Shown here: piece by piece, positions 10,125 through 21,386 of the stretch
How the letters are laid out: each line of letters begins with the position of its first letter
How positions within the stretch are numbered: the stretch's first letter is position 1
Program-made: the position numbers and the translations under genes
Assembly (NCBI GenBank): GCA_013115125.1
Contig: JABANN010000001.1
Location: 208,597-272,596 of the forward strand
DNA length: 64,000 nucleotides
Reading direction: 5' to 3'
Source of the DNA: Perkinsus olseni
Lineage: Eukaryota > Perkinsozoa > Perkinsida
Notes under the pieces: generated by a model
The model's input: only the letters and a program-made list of their open reading frames with translations
Database searches by the model: none
What the model was told of the DNA's origin: nothing

Positions 10125-10128
10125 TTGT

Positions 10129-10491
10129 AGCTACATAGTTGTGCCAGCTTCCGCCAAAAGTGTGACGAAAGAAGTGAAATCACTCTACATTTCGAAGCGA
10201 ATGTGACACAACGGTCGTTGATGATGCCCCCAGTGCATGGCACTGGTAGCGCAAGCCCAGTGCATGACGGACCGACATGGCACGGCCGTGAGCAGCGATG
10301 GGAGAAGCATTTGCATAATCATGGTCGTAACATGAACGCCCCCGCGTCCGGACTGTTCTCATTCGAGGAGTTCATGAACTAGAGAACACCACATCACAAG
10401 TACATTAGAAACAGCACAATACAGCGGCAATAGATGCACACTACGAGATTAAGTTCAACTAATCGTATCGTATAGGGGATCGGGCCGACAA
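10129..10491. other. intergenic, no gene seen
   Basis: Flank of the retrotransposon and 3' end of the eIF4G-like gene. I see no supported gene. Confidence 0.5.
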
Positions 10492-12748
10492 TCACAAGCA
10501 TTCCCCCGCATCATCCAACTCGCGGTCCATAAGGGGATCCCAGAACCCTTCGGACTCGGGCACTTCACTTAGAGTTTTTACGGGTGCCAACGGTCCCGCC
10601 ACTTGTTGGAGTGCCGTCAGAGACTTCCTCACACCCTCGAGGCCTGCGCGCTCCTTCACACGCTGAAGAATCCCTAGGCCAATATCAAACGCCTTGCTAT
10701 CAGAATGCAACGCCTCCCAGGAGAGAAACAGTGCAGAGTCGAATTCCGCAGGGCCTTCTGGGTGCCCGTAGTCAGTCGTGAGGAGGGCTGCATACAGCTT
10801 CTCTATGAACTCGTAAGTTGCCTTGGTCTGAGCGGAGTGCTCATCGAGGTCTTGAAGGAAGGCTCGAAGTATCTCGTCAAGGAGCTCGAAAGGCAAGATA
10901 CCTCTCCGTACCATTTCGGTGAGCAGGTCGACCTCTTTAGACTTCTTCTTATGGTGAGCCATGGCGCCCCATTGAAGCAGCAGTTCAGCCATATCACGGA
11001 CACAGGATTCATCGCGCTCCGCCATCCCCTGAACTTGGGCTATGAATCTCTCAACGCTACCGTCTTCGTGATACATATCCCGGCACGAGCGAAACCCCTC
11101 TTCGGAAAATACGTCTACAAACTTGCTGCCACGACCCTGAGCTTTCTTCTTTTTCGCAGCTAAATGAACCTTATCACTTTGCCCGCCATTCAAAGCCTCC
11201 GAGCTGCCACATCGTAAGTTCCCTGCTTTCCGCCACTTGAACTCTCTCTGCTTCTCCAAATTGAGTATCAGGATTCGCAATCGGCACTCAGTGAGCGTTC
11301 CTTTCAGCTTCACCAGCCGTCCAAGCAAGCAAGTGCATAGAGCTCGGCTGCGGTCATCACGCGAGTCCAAGTGCCTCCCGGTGCTCTCCAACAGCGTTAT
11401 GGCACATTCAATCTCAAGAGGCGTTGGAGTTGCAGTGGGAATGAAAACCAGAGTCTCGGCAACTTTTTTCAGTGTTTCCAGAGTGAACAATCCCTTGCAG
11501 TAGAAGGAACCCAGAAGTCTCATACACTGGAGCGCCTCATTTCGGCGAAGCTCTCTGATTTCTCTCAGAAGATCTTCGCGCCCTGCGGGAAAAATGTCGA
11601 AAAGACGCCGGAACTCGATGAGCGCTTCTGAGAACTCCAAGTGAATCTCGTGGACAAGCTGGTCTCGGAAAAGAACTCGCTCGAGGTTGAGTTCGCCGTC
11701 GGACTTCACGACTTTCGCACGGAATTCGACAAGCAAGCCAGCGTATAACTCGGAGAATATCGGCTCTCTTATAGCACGCTGCACCGTCATATGCAGAAGT
11801 AAGTCAATACTCCACGGGCTCGTGAGCTGAGGGTCGAGCACTAGCTACGATGCAAGAATGAGAGGCACACACCTCTAGCTTGGCGAGCTCGTTGCTGAGC
11901 CGTTCGAAGTTGTTCTTGGTGACTTTGTTGAGAATCGCCCTTATTTTCTTTCTGAGTCGAAACACGTCTTCGGTGATTTTAATGGGGATGTTCCTCGGAG
12001 GCGGCGGAGGAAGCGGGTCCAGCGGTACCGTATCCGGCACGGTACCGCTCTGCCCGAACCTGAACTGACGTCCATAACACTTCGCAATAATTAACCTTGT
12101 TGTGGTACTGAAGCAGACTGCCCAAGATAGGAGAAAGTTCCTCTTCCATCATGCCCAGCAGAGTCCACCTGGACGGGTTCGCGTCGGCACGGGCATCGTG
12201 GGCCGGAGTGCTTCTTCCTTGCGGGGGCCGCAGAGGCGGCTTGCGGACATCATCAACAGGATCTCTGGGCATCGACAGCAGCTCCCTTCGCGCTACCAAT
12301 GCATTCTGAAGCAGCACGAACATGAAGATAAACATCATCGTCACGTAGACCGTCCGGCGGTGCTTGCATCATCTCATCGCCTGGAGCGAGTGATCTGCCC
12401 AACCTACCCTAGCCTTGCTGAAGAGCTCTTCCGCGTTTTCGTCGGTCAACCCGGACTTGCCGAGCCTATCAATCGACTCACAGAGCTCAAGGATCCTGCT
12501 CTCGAAGATCCTCGCTCGACACCACAGGTGATCGTACATCAGGGTCACCTGCGGTACGATATGAGGTACCCCGAGACAGCAGGATGCGTGCGCTCCGATG
12601 GCGAATGAAGGAGACGTACATGCTCATAAGCGTCTTCAAATTCCTCGCAATGGTCGCAGCCTTCCTCATCCATCTGGAGACCTTGTGGTGACAAAACTGG
12701 ATGGAATCTTGCTCTCCTCTGTGAGGGCTGTATCTTGTAATCTTGCAT
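10492..12748 (-). CDS. EIF4G: eIF4G-like factor with MIF4G domain (668 aa)
   Basis: Exons 12748-12620, 12548-12408, 12305-12096, 12064-11873 and 11826-10492 are all phase 0. Residues 41-47 read YEHVTLM, a match to the eIF4E-binding motif YxxxxL-hydrophobic. A Pro-rich linker follows, then the start of an MIF4G domain (FRLRKKIRAILNKVTKNNFERLSNEL, shortened: RAILNKVTKNNFERLSNEL) and its core AIREPIFSELYAGL, ECMRLL-type helix (LQCMRLLGSFYCKG) and IECAITLLESTGRHL. In the family MIF4G binds eIF4A, and the upstream motif binds the cap-binding protein. After a Lys-rich insert (AAKKKKAQGRG) the C-terminal part is helical. The protein is shorter than animal eIF4G, as in many protists. An extra 5' exon cannot be excluded. 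Confidence 0.82.
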
Positions 12749-13412
12749 TTCCTCAATGCCTCCCACCGATCGAGGAGACGCGTCCTCGAAGGTCTTCTCG
12801 CCCCAAGTCTTCGGAATGTTATGTTACCATTTAGAACCAGAATGATCTGTTTTATCGCCCTCTAGCTTTCCGCTCTTTTCTTCGGCAAGCAGCTACGGTA
12901 AGTTAACTCGCACTTTCAGCTGACGCTAGAGAACGGGTGCATTTCTTGTTTCGCGTGCCCCCCTTCTTTACTCTCTCCGACTAGCGGCCAGGGTACCGCA
13001 AACAGTGCTCCTAGAGCTGCCCTTGGTCGTAGCCGTATCCCTAGTCGTAGGTGGCGTGCATCGAGAAGCTGGAACTGCCATTGCCAAGCTGGTCCCATTG
13101 AGGTCCTTGACGCTTCCAAGTGTGTCGTGTCCCTAGGCTGAGCTCCTCGGCGCTCCCAAATCAACTAAGACCGGTCTCTGGGGCGTATAGAGCTGCGACT
13201 GGGCCGTGAGCGTTCAGTGGTTTATCTATGCTGTTGTTTCTGTCAGTTGTATTTCTTCTTTTCACACTCATTGTGAAGAAGCGTTTATCGTAGCCGGCAG
13301 GCTCCATTACTAAACCATCAGCAACATCAACTCCGCAAGTATAATGATACTTACTCAACAAGAACAACATCATCGTTACGACTCCTATGTCGCCCTGAGC
13401 CCCAGCAGCGAC
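12749..13412. other. intergenic between eIF4G-like gene and member B
   Basis: The two genes are divergent, so both promoters should lie here. Open frames at 12916-13164 and 13161-13442 on the minus strand have no recognisable features. Confidence 0.4.
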
Positions 13413-13987
13413 ATGAGCGAACCCTCGTATGGGGATCGTCATTTTCTGCAGAATGGTGCGAAAGAAGAGGATCCGAGCAAAGTTCTGCTGGACGTAAGTT
13501 TAGCATTCGACAACGTGAGTTGGGAGGGCATGTTTCGTTTTCAGCTACTACATTCTGATCGCGGTAAAGCGAGCCCGAAGGCTGCCAGTGAGAGTGCGAG
13601 AACGGAGAGCACTATGAGTACATCGTCCGAGTCTGAGTAAGTTGAAGCATGCTAGGGAGCACCCCTCATGTCATAGAAGGGGAATGAAGTCTGGCGCTCA
13701 GGTACTCTGACGATCTTGATCGTTATTTGGAAGAACAGAAGCACATGCTTGAACTGGGGCTACGACGAGCCCTCCTTGAAGAGCACGGAGATGCAGTGGA
13801 TCGTCAGGTTTTGGACCAGGCGTGCCACGAGCTAGTTGACAGAACGTTTCGGGAGGTCGAGACCGCGCGGGCGGGTAAAATAGACCCTCAAACGAAACGG
13901 TATATGAAGAGACCAGAAGACTCGAGTAAGCACTGTTGTTTGCGTCTTTACGTTTTGGCCACTGTCATTGACGTTTCAGGTTATTAG
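13413..13987 (+). CDS. unrecognised family, member B (134 aa)
   Basis: Exons 13413-13493, 13545-13636, 13702-13925 and 13980-13987 join in phase. Exon 1 ends with the motif EEDPSKVLLD and exon 2 opens LLH, as in member D (EKDPSKFLLE, LLH). A Ser/Glu-rich stretch follows, then the shared block starting YLEEQKHML and containing ACHELVDRTFREVETAR, and then TKRYMKRPED. The last exon has only two codons and a stop. No signal peptide, membrane segment or known domain is visible; the composition is acidic in front and basic at the end. Function unknown. Confidence 0.72.
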
Positions 13988-16363
13988 AGCCACTCCGCTA
14001 TTATCGAATGAGCATCGTGCATCATCATCGTCACTGTAAAACTATAGTCGCTAAATCGTCAAAGGCCAACAACAACAATGCTATCGGCTTCGGAGCCGAT
14101 GGTGTATCGCTGGTGGATGCCCTAATAATTAGCATCATTATTCACTTGTTATTCCCGTTTATGCCAAGTTTGTACGCCACACCCATTTCATTCGGTCAAC
14201 GGGTAACCGTTAACCGTAGGCTGGCTTTGAGAAAGGTACTTGATCTCCTGCGTCGCCAGACAGACGCCTTTGTGGAGGGCTTCTTGATATTAGTTGGACT
14301 GGTCCGTCATTGTGAACCGTTATCTCGGCCGACAGCTTGTGATGGCATAGCCTGGTGAACCTCATCTTACTTTGAAGCACCGCCTCGGTCAGTTCCGCAA
14401 ACGTTGATGCTCCTGTATAGGGAGACGTTACGACTGACGCCGTGCTGCTCCTTTGGCAAAGCTATCTTCCCCATTCATTGGCTGCTGCTGCTAATCGTCG
14501 GTGGGGCCCCCAAAAACCTCTGTCTACGCCTCTACTTGGTTGTGTCTGGTGAGCACATGGTTAGAGCTTGGTATAATCTCTAGTCGGCATCGACTGCTTG
14601 CCAACTGCCGGACTCTAATGGTCGCGCCTCATTCCCATCTCGGGCTCTTGAGTTTCGTATATACCGCACGAGATGAGAGGTTGACCTAAAGAAGAAGGAT
14701 GCCATTACTGTGCTTTCGGTTGCTGTACCAGATTTATCGGCTGTTATGTTATGCATTATAGTCGGTACATCAGACCATGTGGGGTATGGAGATTTTACCA
14801 GTGGCAAAATACCGCTGAACTTGGCGCCGGTGCAAGGTCTACTGTGAGAAGTATGATGCCTGGTTATCTTATTTTGTCTCTGTTGATGTTATTTTGTTGA
14901 CGGCGTTGGTGAGGCGATTCGGTCTCACCTGTCCGGTTGGCCCTCTTAAGACCAGCGTGGGCGTCATTCCTGTCCTATCGAGACGTCCGCGCTCCTCGTG
15001 TCTGTCAGTGGAATTTGTGATTTTTCTACTGTTATTTACTGTGGAAAGTCGCAGTCATCATATTCTATCTGGTATCGCGGTGATTCCTCGATTGGTGGCG
15101 ATAATCTTAGCACAACCGTACCTGAACGTCTGATGTCATTGATGTTCCTCGCAGTCCTGGCTCTACTCCAACAGCTTCGTTCTCATCCTTCTCCTCTTTC
15201 TTTATCTCCTACTGTTGCCGATCGCTCTACCGGTCATCATCAGCAAACCGCCTTCTGTACTCCATCATAAAAGAATGGTATCTGTCTTATGTCTACTATG
15301 TTATAGTCCTAGTATATTGTCGTCGACGTCGTCATTGATGCTACTATGGTCAGTAAGCTATTACTATAGTACATCTCATCATCAGAAGAGTATATGGTCA
15401 TGTCCACTACACGGGTGCTTCGTCCTTTTTACGTAGCCGCACTTTGGGCGGCGTGTCATCAGTAGTGTTCATGAAGAACCTCCTCAAGCAAGAAGAACGC
15501 AGCTAGAGTGAGAATAAGCTGAGATTGTTATGAGGGCGGTGATGTGCAGCAGTTCCCTCATCTCTTCTTCATGATCGTAACATAAAACTTCACGGTATTG
15601 CTAGTAGTAGCGCTCGATGATGCAGCGTGTTTGCCACCTTTTTCGATGGCCGCACTTGCTGAGTAATTTGTTCAATTATCCTATCGTATGCGCCAAACGG
15701 GCTCATTTTGTCGCCATTATCATCTTCCGCTATTCACAAGAGGAAGCGGGGTGGCCGAGTTACTGCTGCGGTTATGTAACAGCAGTGGTAACGCCTACCG
15801 AGATCTCATAATCATTCGCGAACCACAAGAGGACGTACTCGAGTTGCGTCGCTATTACCTGCAACTACCGTTGAATCATGCGTTATTGAGTTGTCAATGA
15901 CAGAGTTAATGTAACTCGGGAGCCGCAATTTGACACCGTTGGCAGCAAGTCGACGGTTCCCGAAAGGTCCGTTTAGTGCAAGATGTACACGTATGCAAGC
16001 GCACTCGTGAGTTCCTTAGTCTGGTCGTCGTCGCTACTGGATAACACCAGTGATTAACACTCCATCTCGGGCCGAACACAACTTCCGGAACGGGTTCCTG
16101 TAAAATCGAATGAACAGGTAGATTCTCGGTCGAAGGCACCGTATGAGAACCTCTGCTCTACTTACGTCTCGTTCGACAAAAAGATCTCGAGTAAAACAAG
16201 AAAAACATAGCTCGGCCCGCGCAAGTTACGGGCGGCAAGCGCGCGGACACATGGAAAGCCTACACTAGAACTCTGGCGTGACGGAGAACCTGAGTTCCAG
16301 CGCAGACGACGGTCTTGCTTTGGTAACAATACTCTTTGATAACAAATAAATCATTGATGAGAA
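13988..16363. other. 2.4 kb without a supported gene
   Basis: Many short frames exist, none with a clear exon chain. TCATCATC-type and CTACTATG-type runs are frequent. I see no tRNA and no long repeat here. Confidence 0.45.
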
Positions 16364-17149
16364 CTACCCGCATCGATCGCGGACACAATAACCGGTAGCC
16401 TGCTCGTAGACACCAACGTAGCCGAAGACCAAACCGATGCCAAAGCCGGCATCAGTCGCGATATAGCCGCAGAACTCATCCAGACCCTCATCGACATACT
16501 TATCACAGGCAACCACTACCTCACTATACGCGAAGAGTAGCATTTCAATGGTGACTGTTGCGAAGCAAAGGCCAATATCACTGTTGGAGTCATAATTAGC
16601 GGAGCACAGGTCGAAGCGAGTAAAGTCCACCAGTCTACCGGGGACGATGGGGTTGAAGAAGGCGCTGTAGGCATCTTTGGTCGGGCACTGATCTGTGCCG
16701 ATGCACGTAGATGTCGCCAGTTGGAGGGCACGGGAGCGTACGAAGATGTAACCGTTCAGCACCTGATTGAGCTCGGGGATTCCCTTCCTCATGAAATAAC
16801 AGAACGCATCAATAGACGGGGAGTCAACGTTCTGACACCCCTGACAGATATTAGTGACCTGCTGCTGGAAGTAAGCGGAGATGGCCGTGCTGTGGATGGT
16901 CTTGCAGTTAGAACAGAATGGATAATCGTCCTGCTTGCTTCCGACAACTTGACCTTCAAGAGCCTCACCTTTTTGATGGTCGAGGCTTGGCGGGCGCGGG
17001 ACATCCATCACGACCTTGTCGATGAATTTGTGGACATCGGGGTTACCGAGGAGGGCCGTGAAGTTCGCGACGGTTTTGTTGATGAGAGGGTCGGCCTGAA
17101 TGCTTAGAGTACCAGCGACGGTAGCGAAGATAACCAGGAGACGGGTCAT
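16364..17149 (-). CDS. secreted Cys-rich protein, 261 aa
   Basis: A single exon opens at an ATG at 17149 (MTRLLVIFATVAGTLSIQA, a signal peptide). An acceptor-like CTTTCAG lies about 20 nt upstream, suiting trans-splicing. The mature part has paired cysteines: CSNCK, then CQGCQ, then single C's and CIGTDQC, and a C-terminal set ending GYCVRDRCG. The first half resembles a saposin-like helical, disulfide-bonded fold in its spacing, but the match is weak. The frame is open further upstream to 17356 with no signal sequence, so I chose the inner ATG. Its role outside the cell or in a vacuole is unknown. Confidence 0.75.
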   Translation of the reverse strand: MTRLLVIFATVAGTLSIQADPLINKTVANFTALLGNPDVHKFIDKVVMDVPRPPSLDHQKGEALEGQVVGSKQDDYPFCSNCKTIHSTAISAYFQQQVTNICQGCQNVDSPSIDAFCYFMRKGIPELNQVLNGYIFVRSRALQLATSTCIGTDQCPTKDAYSAFFNPIVPGRLVDFTRFDLCSANYDSNSDIGLCFATVTIEMLLFAYSEVVVACDKYVDEGLDEFCGYIATDAGFGIGLVFGYVGVYEQATGYCVRDRCG

Positions 17150-18480
17150 AGTAGATACTGGTGGTATCACTGAAAGCCTGGAAATGATAATGATGAATAT
17201 AGCCCGAGTTAGACATTCTTTCGAACGAATCGGGCATGAACTATCGATGATAAACAAGATCGAGCGATGGGCGGTGTCACCTCGTCCCCGAGAGAAGTTA
17301 GACGACTTTACGTGCCAGAATGCTTCCGCACAGTGTCTACGGTCTCCGCGGCACATCGCGAGTAAGTGAGGTTCGCGGACACACCCGTCCGTTCAGCACC
17401 TTGTAGTGCAGGTATTCTCATCAGCCAGCTTGTAGCAGCAAAGCCGAGCTCTCGTTGCTTGTCTGCGGTCCGACAGCAACTCCAACAAGGGGGTAGACTC
17501 CTTCTGCCTCGACTGCACGCCACTGCCCGGAGGCGCGTCGAACTCTGGCGGGGTACGAAGCAATACAGAGCTTCAGCATCCCAAACGATGGGCATCGCAT
17601 GTCAGCTGAGTTCTTTCGCCTCCTGCTGGGAACAGTTACTCGTGGCGACCTGCGAAACTTGTGGAAATCCAGACAACCCTTGTCAAGCGAGAGAGGCTGT
17701 ACATGTCTCTCAGACTGTGACGTCCGAGGAGTGACATGGGTATATAATTCTTTCATTTTGCCGTCAATACACCACAGTGACTGCCAGTCCCAGAGAACTG
17801 GGTTTCATCGCAGTAGGTTTCGGTTCACCTCAGCAACCTCTCCGACGCTAAGGCGCCGAGTGATGAGGCTATCCGTTCGCTCTACGGTACGTTATGCTTG
17901 CTCCTGACCTGCACGTGCAGTAGTCCGCACAATTCCATCAACCTTGCACGTTGTCCTGTTATATGGAGCCGTTATAGGCTTAGCATAAGTGCTTAAGCTA
18001 CTGAGTATTGCTGCTTTGATGTTTCTTATGTATGATAATGCTGGGGGCTGAGAATGGCATCCTCAGTGTTGTCTCCACAGTTGCGCTGCTTTGCCATTAG
18101 CTATGCTGCCTACACAGTTGCAGGCATACTCAAGGCTTTCTTGGCGCCTCCCTTCACTCTTGTGTTGGAGTCAACTGAGGCTCCTAACATTCCTTCCTTG
18201 GGATCTCTCAGAGCAGGTACCCATTTCGGTGAGGGAGTGAGGCTTTTGGTGGAGTTCTTTCCCCATTCCAGCCAGTTAGCTACGCCAGCCGTTGGCTGCT
18301 CTTCGAGCATCCCATCACTGTGATGATAGTGACATATCTGTGACAGATAGTGATTCGTATTTACAGACGATCAAGGCAGCAGCCATGAAGTGGTGATGAT
18401 TGGCGACTCCGAGATTTATAAAGATTGAGCTTTCCAATCGCCTGTTCGGCATTGAGTGGGGAGGCTTTTCGAAGGCAGCC
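17150..18480. other. no supported gene; possible decayed coding
   Basis: Open frames of about 90 codons lie at 17366-17734 (+), 18054-18323 (+) and 18110-18310 (-). The last reads like a worn piece of a mobile-element protein, but I cannot name a domain. Confidence 0.35.
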
Positions 18481-18639
18481 AATTGAGCATCCAGAAAACG
18501 TCCTGAGCGAATGACCTAGGTTCGATCCCCGCCTAGTGAACTCCGCGACTTATGTATACTTGTGTACAAGTTGAGATGGCCGTGGATGGCAGTGAGACAT
18601 TTCAAGTAAATAACGAGTGGGCACAAGTTGTACACAAAG

Positions 18640-19135
18640 GAGGGTCCTGGGATTGATCCCGGGCTCGAGTTTCAAGATCGTGTTTTATGAACAGTGTTTG
18701 AAATCGATCCCGGGATCAGTCCTGAAAAGTTTCAGGACCGAGTTCCCTGAGCACGTCCTCGGGATTGATCTTCAAAATCGATTCTGAAGATCGATCCTGG
18801 GACTGGCTTGTTGGTCTTTTACTGAACAGCCCGGTTGTCTTGCATCTTATCGTTAGATGCGAACAATCCTTGTGAGGTACGCTGTGACTTTGTGTAATTT
18901 AGTGTTGTTTCGCGCGCTCCAGAGCCCTCAGGATCGGTGTCTACCAGTCCTGAAAAATTGAGTCTCAGGACCGGTTCTGGGATCGATCTTGTGATCCTTT
19001 GAGCGCATAATGCGTTACGCATTTAGGATCGATCCGGCGATTGATCCTAGAATTGCTCCCAAGATCGATTGACTGAACAGAAGAAGGCTTCGCTCGATCC
19101 TGGGATTGATCCCCAGTCCCGGGATTGATTTACTG
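18640..19135. repeat. cluster of degenerate GATCGATC-type palindromes
   Basis: Around ten imperfect copies of words such as GATCGATCC, GGGATTGATCCC and AAATCGATCC are spread over 500 bp. ACTGAACAG recurs three times (near 18820, 19070 and 19130). Spacing is irregular, so it is neither a simple tandem array nor CRISPR-like. Confidence 0.7.
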
Positions 19136-19344
19136 AACAGCCCGAACGTCTTTGAGCCCGGAAAATTTCGCCACCTTCACCTAATGCGATGGAACGTTGA
19201 AGTCGGCTCTCCCACACCATTTGTTCGCGTGTGCGATGCACAACCATTAATGAACAACTTGCAGCTAAATGTGGTGACTTATTACTGGTAAGCAGTACAC
19301 CCTAGCATACTTAATGACTCGAGTCGGGGCCCCAACTCTCTCAC

Positions 19345-19735
19345 GGATGCATTTCAACCAACTTGCCGCGGTTCCCTCAATCGACACGCGTCATCACGCT
19401 TGAGTAGAGCTCTCAAGCAGTACGTCGGCAATGCCGTGTTTTTGGGCGTGCGCGGGCAGGACTCAGCGTAGCTTTTTCCTTTACAGTTCAGTGAGACCCA
19501 AGTCGCTTCCTGTAGCGAATGCCTCCACATCCTGTGGTAGTTGCATAGGTTCATTCGGAAATATCTGGTGTCTTAGCTCCCCCGGGGCGCAATGATGCAA
19601 GTGGTACTTGTTCAGGGTGAGTCCAACACGCTGCTTTTTGATTTTTTTTCCGCCGAAAGCTCCCTCTCTTCGCCGTTGGCGTAAATCGTTCGACTAATTG
19701 GCCGTGCTGGGTCGCTCGTGTTAGCGACACCGATG
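19345..19735. repeat. dispersed direct repeat, copy 1
   Basis: This stretch matches 20519-21075 over its length with an estimated three-quarters identity. Shared words include ACGCTTGAG.AGAGCTC, AGCAGTACGTCGGCAATGC and AAGCTCCCTCTCTTCGCCGTTG. A minus-strand frame at the 3' half (RGSFR..KN.KAA.WTH.EQV) is conserved between the copies, which points to a decayed coding element. Confidence 0.75.
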
Positions 19736-20518
19736 CCGCTACAATGCAGAAGACGCGATCTGAAATACATCTGAATAATGATGTCACTCCGCTGGGAACA
19801 GCATTTCACCTCTAAGTGTTCACGTATTTTGGGCGAAACTCCATTATACCATTGGTAGGCAGTTTCATCTGGCCGACTCCCCAGTTCTCGCCTCGCCACT
19901 TCGAGATAAGACCTAGCATATATGAGATACTATATCCGGAGGGATGTCATTGCATGCCACACGACTTTTCTGCCCTGAAAACGTCTAAGTGGAAGCGAAG
20001 TCCTACTAAAACAGGGCACTCTATTTCAACCCAGTTCAATTCACTTCAAACTTTATTGCCGGGCATTACAAGCACATAGCTTATCGCCCATTCACACAAT
20101 CCGCGCAAGTGGATCGTGGGCGCGGTGAGGTCGACCAAGAACAATATTATAGTTTACATCCTGGATGAATAGCAAAAGAAAGCGTGGTGCGAAGCATCTC
20201 CTCAGTGGAATAGAGCTTCAACCCAGTTTGCCGATGACAACTACCACTCAACCGCGAAGTTGCGCAGAATTCGCCAATCGATCGTAATAGCGCGCGCATT
20301 TTTCTCGGGAATCGATCGCGCTCTAAAGCCACAACGCCTGGCGATTGACATGGGGCATAGTAGTCGCACGATTCAAATGCATTTTATGAGTCAGCGAATG
20401 TACTGCAGGATTGCGACGTATTCGCTCCCCTGAATAGATTTCGCTCATAGAGATTAGAGATGGTAAAAGCACCCCACAATTCGTTGTGGTTTGTGGGGCC
20501 GTCAGAAGTCTCACAGCT

Positions 20519-21075
20519 CCCTTAACCGATGTATTTCAACCAGATTTCTGCGGTTTTCTCAATTGGCACGCGTAGTCACGCTTGAGCAGAGCTCACGAGC
20601 AGTACGTCGGCAATGCAGTATTGTTGTGCGAGCGCGGGCAGGACTCAGCAGAGCTTCGCTCCTTTGCAGTTCAGTGAGACGAGTTTCTCCGTGTAGCGAA
20701 TGCCTCCTCTTCCTGTGGGCCACGCTCTGCAGCGAGGAAAACTCCTCCCTGAGGTAGGTCAAGCTGCATCCCGCGGACCTCACGGCTCCATCAACATTGT
20801 TCTGCTGCGTTCTCGAAACTCGTCGCGGGAACTCGGCCACTGTCTAGCGCATAGACCCGAGTTCATGAATCGTGATCATAGTTGCGTAGGTTCATTCTGA
20901 AAGCACTGGCGGCTTAGTTCCCCCAGGGCGCCACGATACAAGCTCTACTTGTTCAGAGTGAGTCCAGTACGCTGCTTTTCGATTCTTCATCTGTCGGAAG
21001 CTCCCTCTCTTCGCCGTTGCCCTAAGCTGTTCGCTTAACCTACTGTGCTTGGTCGCTTGCGATAGCGAGACCGTT
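20519..21075. repeat. dispersed direct repeat, copy 2 with insertion
   Basis: Second copy of the 19345-19735 element, interrupted by about 160 bp (roughly 20715-20875) that copy 1 lacks. It abuts the truncated member C, so it may have replaced the first exons of that gene. Confidence 0.75.
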
Positions 21076-21133
21076 CCCGCTAAGACAGTCAGCCTGTAAG
21101 GGTAGGAGTTTATGGCGGGCCTCCTTGTCTCAG

Positions 21134-21386
21134 TCACTCCAGCAATAGTTCCGAGTCCGCTGGCTTCACGGTGGATTTCTTCGAACGTCAGCGTCAAGAG
21201 ATTGCCAAATGGATAGCAAACTCAATCCACGACAGAGGCGCCGATCCAGAGAAGGTTCAACGAGCGTGTCAAGCCTTGGTGCAACACACATTCAGTCAAG
21301 TTGAGGAAGCTCGAAAAAGAGGCCCCAGCCCGATCACTAATCGGACTATGATGCGGCCTGGGGACTACTCGAGATCAGCCAACTGA
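21134..21386 (+). pseudogene. unrecognised family, member C, 5'-truncated
   Basis: This stretch is equivalent to the third exon of members B and D. An acceptor CAG at 21131-21133 leads into a Ser-rich start (SSNSSESAGF), then DFFERQRQEI, ACQALVQHTFSQVEEARKRG and TNRTMMRPGD, with a stop at 21384-21386. I find no exon encoding the DPSK..LL(D/E) or LLH parts upstream; instead the dispersed repeat (20519-21075) lies there. Either the gene was cut by that element or distant 5' exons exist. The frame itself is intact, so loss of function is an inference. Confidence 0.6.

Noticed and set aside
18500-18540. B-box-like GGTTCGATCCCC as a tRNA
   Set aside because: The flanking T-arm stems do not pair and no acceptor or anticodon arm can be drawn.
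18640-19135. CRISPR-like array
   Set aside because: Repeats are short, palindromic, unequal in spacing and in a eukaryotic genome.
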